Assembly: GCA_023254015.1 (NCBI GenBank)
Contig: JALQYS010000061.1
Coordinates: 1-6,690 of the forward strand
Source: Paracoccaceae bacterium
Lineage (GTDB): Bacteria > Pseudomonadota > Alphaproteobacteria > Rhodobacterales > Rhodobacteraceae
Direction: 5' to 3'
DNA length: 6,690 bases
In this document: one piece after another, positions 4,707 to 6,690 of the stretch
Layout of the letters: each line of letters begins with the position of its first letter
Position numbering within the stretch: position 1 is the first letter of the stretch
Notes under the pieces: model-generated
The model's input: only the letters and a program-made list of their open reading frames with translations
Told to the model about the DNA's origin: nothing
Database searches by the model: none
Translations under genes and position numbers: made by a program

Positions 4707-4723
4707 CGTCCAGTAACGGGACG
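4707..4723 (-). repeat. Small inverted repeat after the TSP3-repeat gene
   Basis: CGTCC-AGTAACG-GGACG, a 5-bp stem with a 7-base loop, begins one base past the TGA of the secreted TSP3-repeat gene. No T-tract follows, so it is at best a weak operon end or mRNA 3' hairpin. Confidence 0.25.
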
Positions 4724-4724
4724 A

Positions 4725-5342
4725 TCAGTCCGCAGTTTCTGCGCCGCCCGGATCCTTCTCTACAGCTCCCTGAACTGCGGCAGATCCATCGGCTTGGACC
4801 GAGACCGTGACGTGCTTTCCCGCAAGACTGGTCACGTAAAGCGAGTTCGGATTGGCTCGGAGATGGCCCGGTGCGGTGCCTTCGTCGACATGAATGCGAG
4901 CCTCTCCGCCAGCGGGTACGGTGACCTGCGGACGAAAGACGTAGGCTTCCTTTGCGCCACTATCGGCATCTGTCAGCGTGTAGTACATCGTCAGAGCCGT
5001 CAGGTCGGCAGCACCATCGTTGAACACCTGAATCTCGAGATGGTCGGGCGCGTCGGTCTTTGTGGCGGGATCGACGTTGTTTTCGACCAGAATCTCGCCA
5101 AGCCGATAGGTGGCAGTCGCTCCACCCGCAACTGTGGGGTCGGGCGCGTTGACCGGATCGTTGTCGGCCAGATCGTTTTGGCCGTCGCCATCGGTGTCAG
5201 GGTTCATCGGGTCAGTATGCAGCAGCGGCTCCGAGATATCCGGCACGCCATCGCCGTCCGTGTCGGTGCCCGAAGTCTGGGCATGGACCAAGCTCGTGCT
5301 CAGAAGCAGAGCCGCCAGGGTGGTGGAGAGGATCGTCTTCAT
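4725..5342 (-). CDS. Secreted protein with thrombospondin type-3-like calcium-binding repeats
   Basis: A 205-residue exported protein. Residues 1-21 are a signal peptide (Lys2, hydrophobic LAALLLSTSLVHA, cleavage after Ala21). Residues 26-62 carry two DxDxDGxxD loops, TDTDGDGVPD (26-35) and DTDGDGQND (49-57), with the HTDPMNPDTDGDG spacing of thrombospondin type-3-like repeats, which bind calcium through the Asp side chains. Residues 75-190 look like an all-beta Ig-like domain (LEIQVFNDGAADLTALTMYY, 101-120, and the following strands), and the acidic C-terminus has no membrane anchor. AAGGAG (5350-5355) lies 7 bases before the ATG, inside the end of the upstream permease gene; stop and start are separated by one base (TGA-C-ATG), so the two are coupled. 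The protein probably acts in the periplasm or outside the cell with the ABC transporter encoded upstream. The repeats and export are clear; the role is unknown. Confidence 0.85.
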   Translation of the reverse strand: MKTILSTTLAALLLSTSLVHAQTSGTDTDGDGVPDISEPLLHTDPMNPDTDGDGQNDLADNDPVNAPDPTVAGGATATYRLGEILVENNVDPATKTDAPDHLEIQVFNDGAADLTALTMYYTLTDADSGAKEAYVFRPQVTVPAGGEARIHVDEGTAPGHLRANPNSLYVTSLAGKHVTVSVQADGSAAVQGAVEKDPGGAETAD

Positions 5343-5343
5343 G

Positions 5344-6342
5344 TCAGGACTCCTTGGTCAGACGGTCGGGGTTGATCGGGCGCAACAGCACAAGGCCGCC
5401 AAGCCCGAGGGAGAAGAGGAAAAGGAACAGCAGGTCGCCCTGTTTCTCGGCCAGTACCTTGTCGACGGGGGCACCGGTGTACGTGTCCTTTATGCCGAGG
5501 ATGGCGAAGGTGAACCGCTCGAAGTGCTTGGTGACCGAGGCAACCTCGATCCCGTTGCGGAAGGTCTCGTATCCAGCGAACCCGGCCTTGATTCGGTCCT
5601 GTTCGGCCTTCGGGACCGAAAGCTGGGCAAAGACGCCGCCAGCAACCTGATTGTCAGGATCCATCGTATCGCCAATCTGCGGGGCGACCAGAACGACCAG
5701 GATCCACAGTGCGAAGGCCGCGATCAGGCCACTGGCCGGGCTTCTGGCCCAGAGGCTGAGTCCGAAACCAAGCGTAAAGAGCGCGGTCAGGTAGAAGACG
5801 CCAGCCGCCCATGTCAGGGCCAGCCGCAGCGCGTCGTCCGTGCCAAGGCCGATGCCCGAGACGACGGGCAACAGGACGGCTGTGGCGATGATCACGATCC
5901 CCAGCGAAACCGCCGCGAGCCCCATGCCACCGATGATCTTGGCAAGGCGGTAGGCCCAATGCGGTAGCGGCCTGGTCAGAATCAGGGCCAGCGTCTGTCG
6001 TCCACGTTCGGCCGCAGCGGCGCGGTAGCCCGCAACCAGCGCGATGACCGCCCCCATGATCTCGACCTGTTCGATCATGCCGCGCATCAACTTCAGCGGA
6101 TAGAACTCGGGCGCCGCGATGGCAGCGGCATCCTTGCCAAGGGCAAGCAGTTGATCCCGCGCGGCGGCATAAGTCGCAGCATCGCTGTGGAGCGCAATGG
6201 CCCCGGTGACCAGCGAGGCAGTCGCGGCGACGACAAGGGCCAGCGTCGCCCAGAACAAAAATCGGTCGCGCAACTGTTCACGCGCGTCACGCAGCGCGAT
6301 GGTCATGACGCTGCCCCGAATGGAGGGAAGGATATTAGGCAT
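5344..6342 (-). CDS. ABC-2-type transporter permease (NosY/COG1277-like)
   Basis: A 332-residue inner-membrane permease. Helices lie at about 29-51, 91-108, 137-161, 176-197, 203-221 and 302-321, with a soluble loop at 52-90 and a larger extracytoplasmic one at 222-300. The segment ERGRQTLALILTRPLPHWAYRLAKIIGG (112-139) is the characteristic coupling region of ABC-2 permeases (E-x-R-x-x-TL-x-L-I-L-T-R-P). Such permeases pair with a separate ATPase to move lipids, polysaccharides or peptides, or to mature copper enzymes as NosY does; no ATPase is in the window. ATG 6342 was chosen because GGAGG (6348-6352) lies 5 bases upstream and because it overlaps the previous permease gene by 8 bases (ATGCCTAA). 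The upstream open frame to 6528 is only the shadow of that gene. It leads directly into the secreted calcium-binding protein. The family is confident; the substrate is unknown. Confidence 0.87.
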   Translation of the reverse strand: MPNILPSIRGSVMTIALRDAREQLRDRFLFWATLALVVAATASLVTGAIALHSDAATYAAARDQLLALGKDAAAIAAPEFYPLKLMRGMIEQVEIMGAVIALVAGYRAAAAERGRQTLALILTRPLPHWAYRLAKIIGGMGLAAVSLGIVIIATAVLLPVVSGIGLGTDDALRLALTWAAGVFYLTALFTLGFGLSLWARSPASGLIAAFALWILVVLVAPQIGDTMDPDNQVAGGVFAQLSVPKAEQDRIKAGFAGYETFRNGIEVASVTKHFERFTFAILGIKDTYTGAPVDKVLAEKQGDLLFLFLFSLGLGGLVLLRPINPDRLTKES

Positions 6343-6690
6343 CGGGGCCTCCGGCGGTAAGGTCAAGCTTTGCGGCAGAGCGCAGGGCGAAGAGGAAGGC
6401 GAAGAGCAGCGCCAGCGGCAGGGTGACCAACGGCGGAACCGGACCGCGCGGGGCAAGGCCGTCCGGCAGGAAGCTGAGCAGATCGCCAGACAGCCATGCG
6501 AAGGCCTCGGAGAGGGAGACGGGGCCAAGAAGTGTCGATGTCACCCGGAAGAAGGCCGAATCCGGCGTGGCCGCCAAGGTCGATACAGGGTTGATCGAGG
6601 CGGTCGGATGGATGTTCGCCGTCAGTTCCGGCAAGACGAAAGTCACGACCAACCAGACCACCGATGCCGAGATCAACCCGCTTGCTGTTG
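6335..6690 (-). CDS. ABC-2-type transporter permease, C-terminal part only
   Basis: The open frame continues beyond the window edge at 6690; the last 117 residues are visible. They begin in a hydrophobic segment (GLISASVVWLVVTFVLPEL), pass through a soluble region of about 55 residues (NIHPTASINPVSTL... to PDGLAPRGPVPP) and end with a final helix (LVTLPLALLFAFLFAL) and a short polar tail. Helix-TFVLPEL-loop-helix is the C-terminal layout of ABC-2 permeases, and the neighbour is another such permease, so this is probably its heterodimer partner. The TTG at 6674-6676 lies inside the helix and is not a true start. The stop codon overlaps the next gene's ATG by 8 bases. The assignment rests on context and hydropathy more than on a motif. 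Confidence 0.68.
   Translation of the reverse strand, partial: TASGLISASVVWLVVTFVLPELTANIHPTASINPVSTLAATPDSAFFRVTSTLLGPVSLSEAFAWLSGDLLSFLPDGLAPRGPVPPLVTLPLALLFAFLFALRSAAKLDLTAGGPDA

Noticed and set aside
5110..5967. Long plus-strand reading frame of 285 codons opposite the permease
   Set aside because: It is antisense to a permease with clear helices and an ABC-2 motif; its Gly/Arg/Asp-rich sequence is the usual high-GC shadow.
1..6690. CRISPR arrays, insertion sequences, rRNA or tRNA genes, known riboswitches
   Set aside because: No regularly spaced repeats, transposase motifs, tRNA cloverleaf or recognised riboswitch core was seen on either strand.

Overview
The window is GC-rich and has gene families typical of an alphaproteobacterium of the Rhodobacterales (Paracoccus, Rhodobacter and relatives): an HvrA-type H-NS protein, an SSB ending in DDEIPF, a HupE/UreJ-like protein, and a membrane-anchored protein of a type I recall beside HupE in this group. 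The genus is inferred from family resemblance and was not computed. A short SSB next to an H-NS-like gene suggests accessory DNA (plasmid or integrated element), but no transposase, integrase, relaxase or replication gene is visible.

Positions 1-2560 hold a divergent metal-handling locus. On the minus strand, a CsoR/RcnR-family repressor (189-446) runs without a gap into an MFS exporter (1-188, cut by the window edge). The repressor has His-Cys-His-Cys at the spacing of the cyanobacterial nickel sensor InrS, and the MFS N-terminus resembles NreB/NrsD nickel exporters. On the plus strand are a secreted His-rich protein (515-868), a HupE/UreJ-family membrane protein (921-1646) and a single-pass anchored protein (1663-2505), closed by a perfect 13-bp terminator hairpin. 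A 17-bp C6-A-G6 palindrome (458-474) lies between the two arms. It fills the spacer of a likely repressor promoter and overlaps the predicted start of transcription of the other arm, so one sensor probably controls both. The simplest reading is nickel (or cobalt/copper) homeostasis, with export on one side and periplasmic binding plus transport on the other.

Positions 2506-3509 hold a hairpin-rich convergent intergenic stretch, a single-stranded DNA-binding protein on the minus strand (2679-3083), and a 426-bp GC-rich non-coding region. An H-NS-like nucleoid protein follows on the plus strand (3510-3830). It converges on a DUF1003 membrane protein on the minus strand (4047-4577) across a 216-bp gap with three small hairpins.

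Positions 4725-6690 are the end of a minus-strand operon that starts outside the window: the C-terminus of one ABC-2-type permease (6335 to the edge), overlapping by 8 bases a complete second ABC-2 permease (5344-6342), which is followed after 1 base by a secreted protein with thrombospondin type-3-like calcium-binding repeats (4725-5342). The ATPase is presumably further upstream. The substrate is unknown, and the link between the permeases and the calcium-binding protein is the least explained gene association here.
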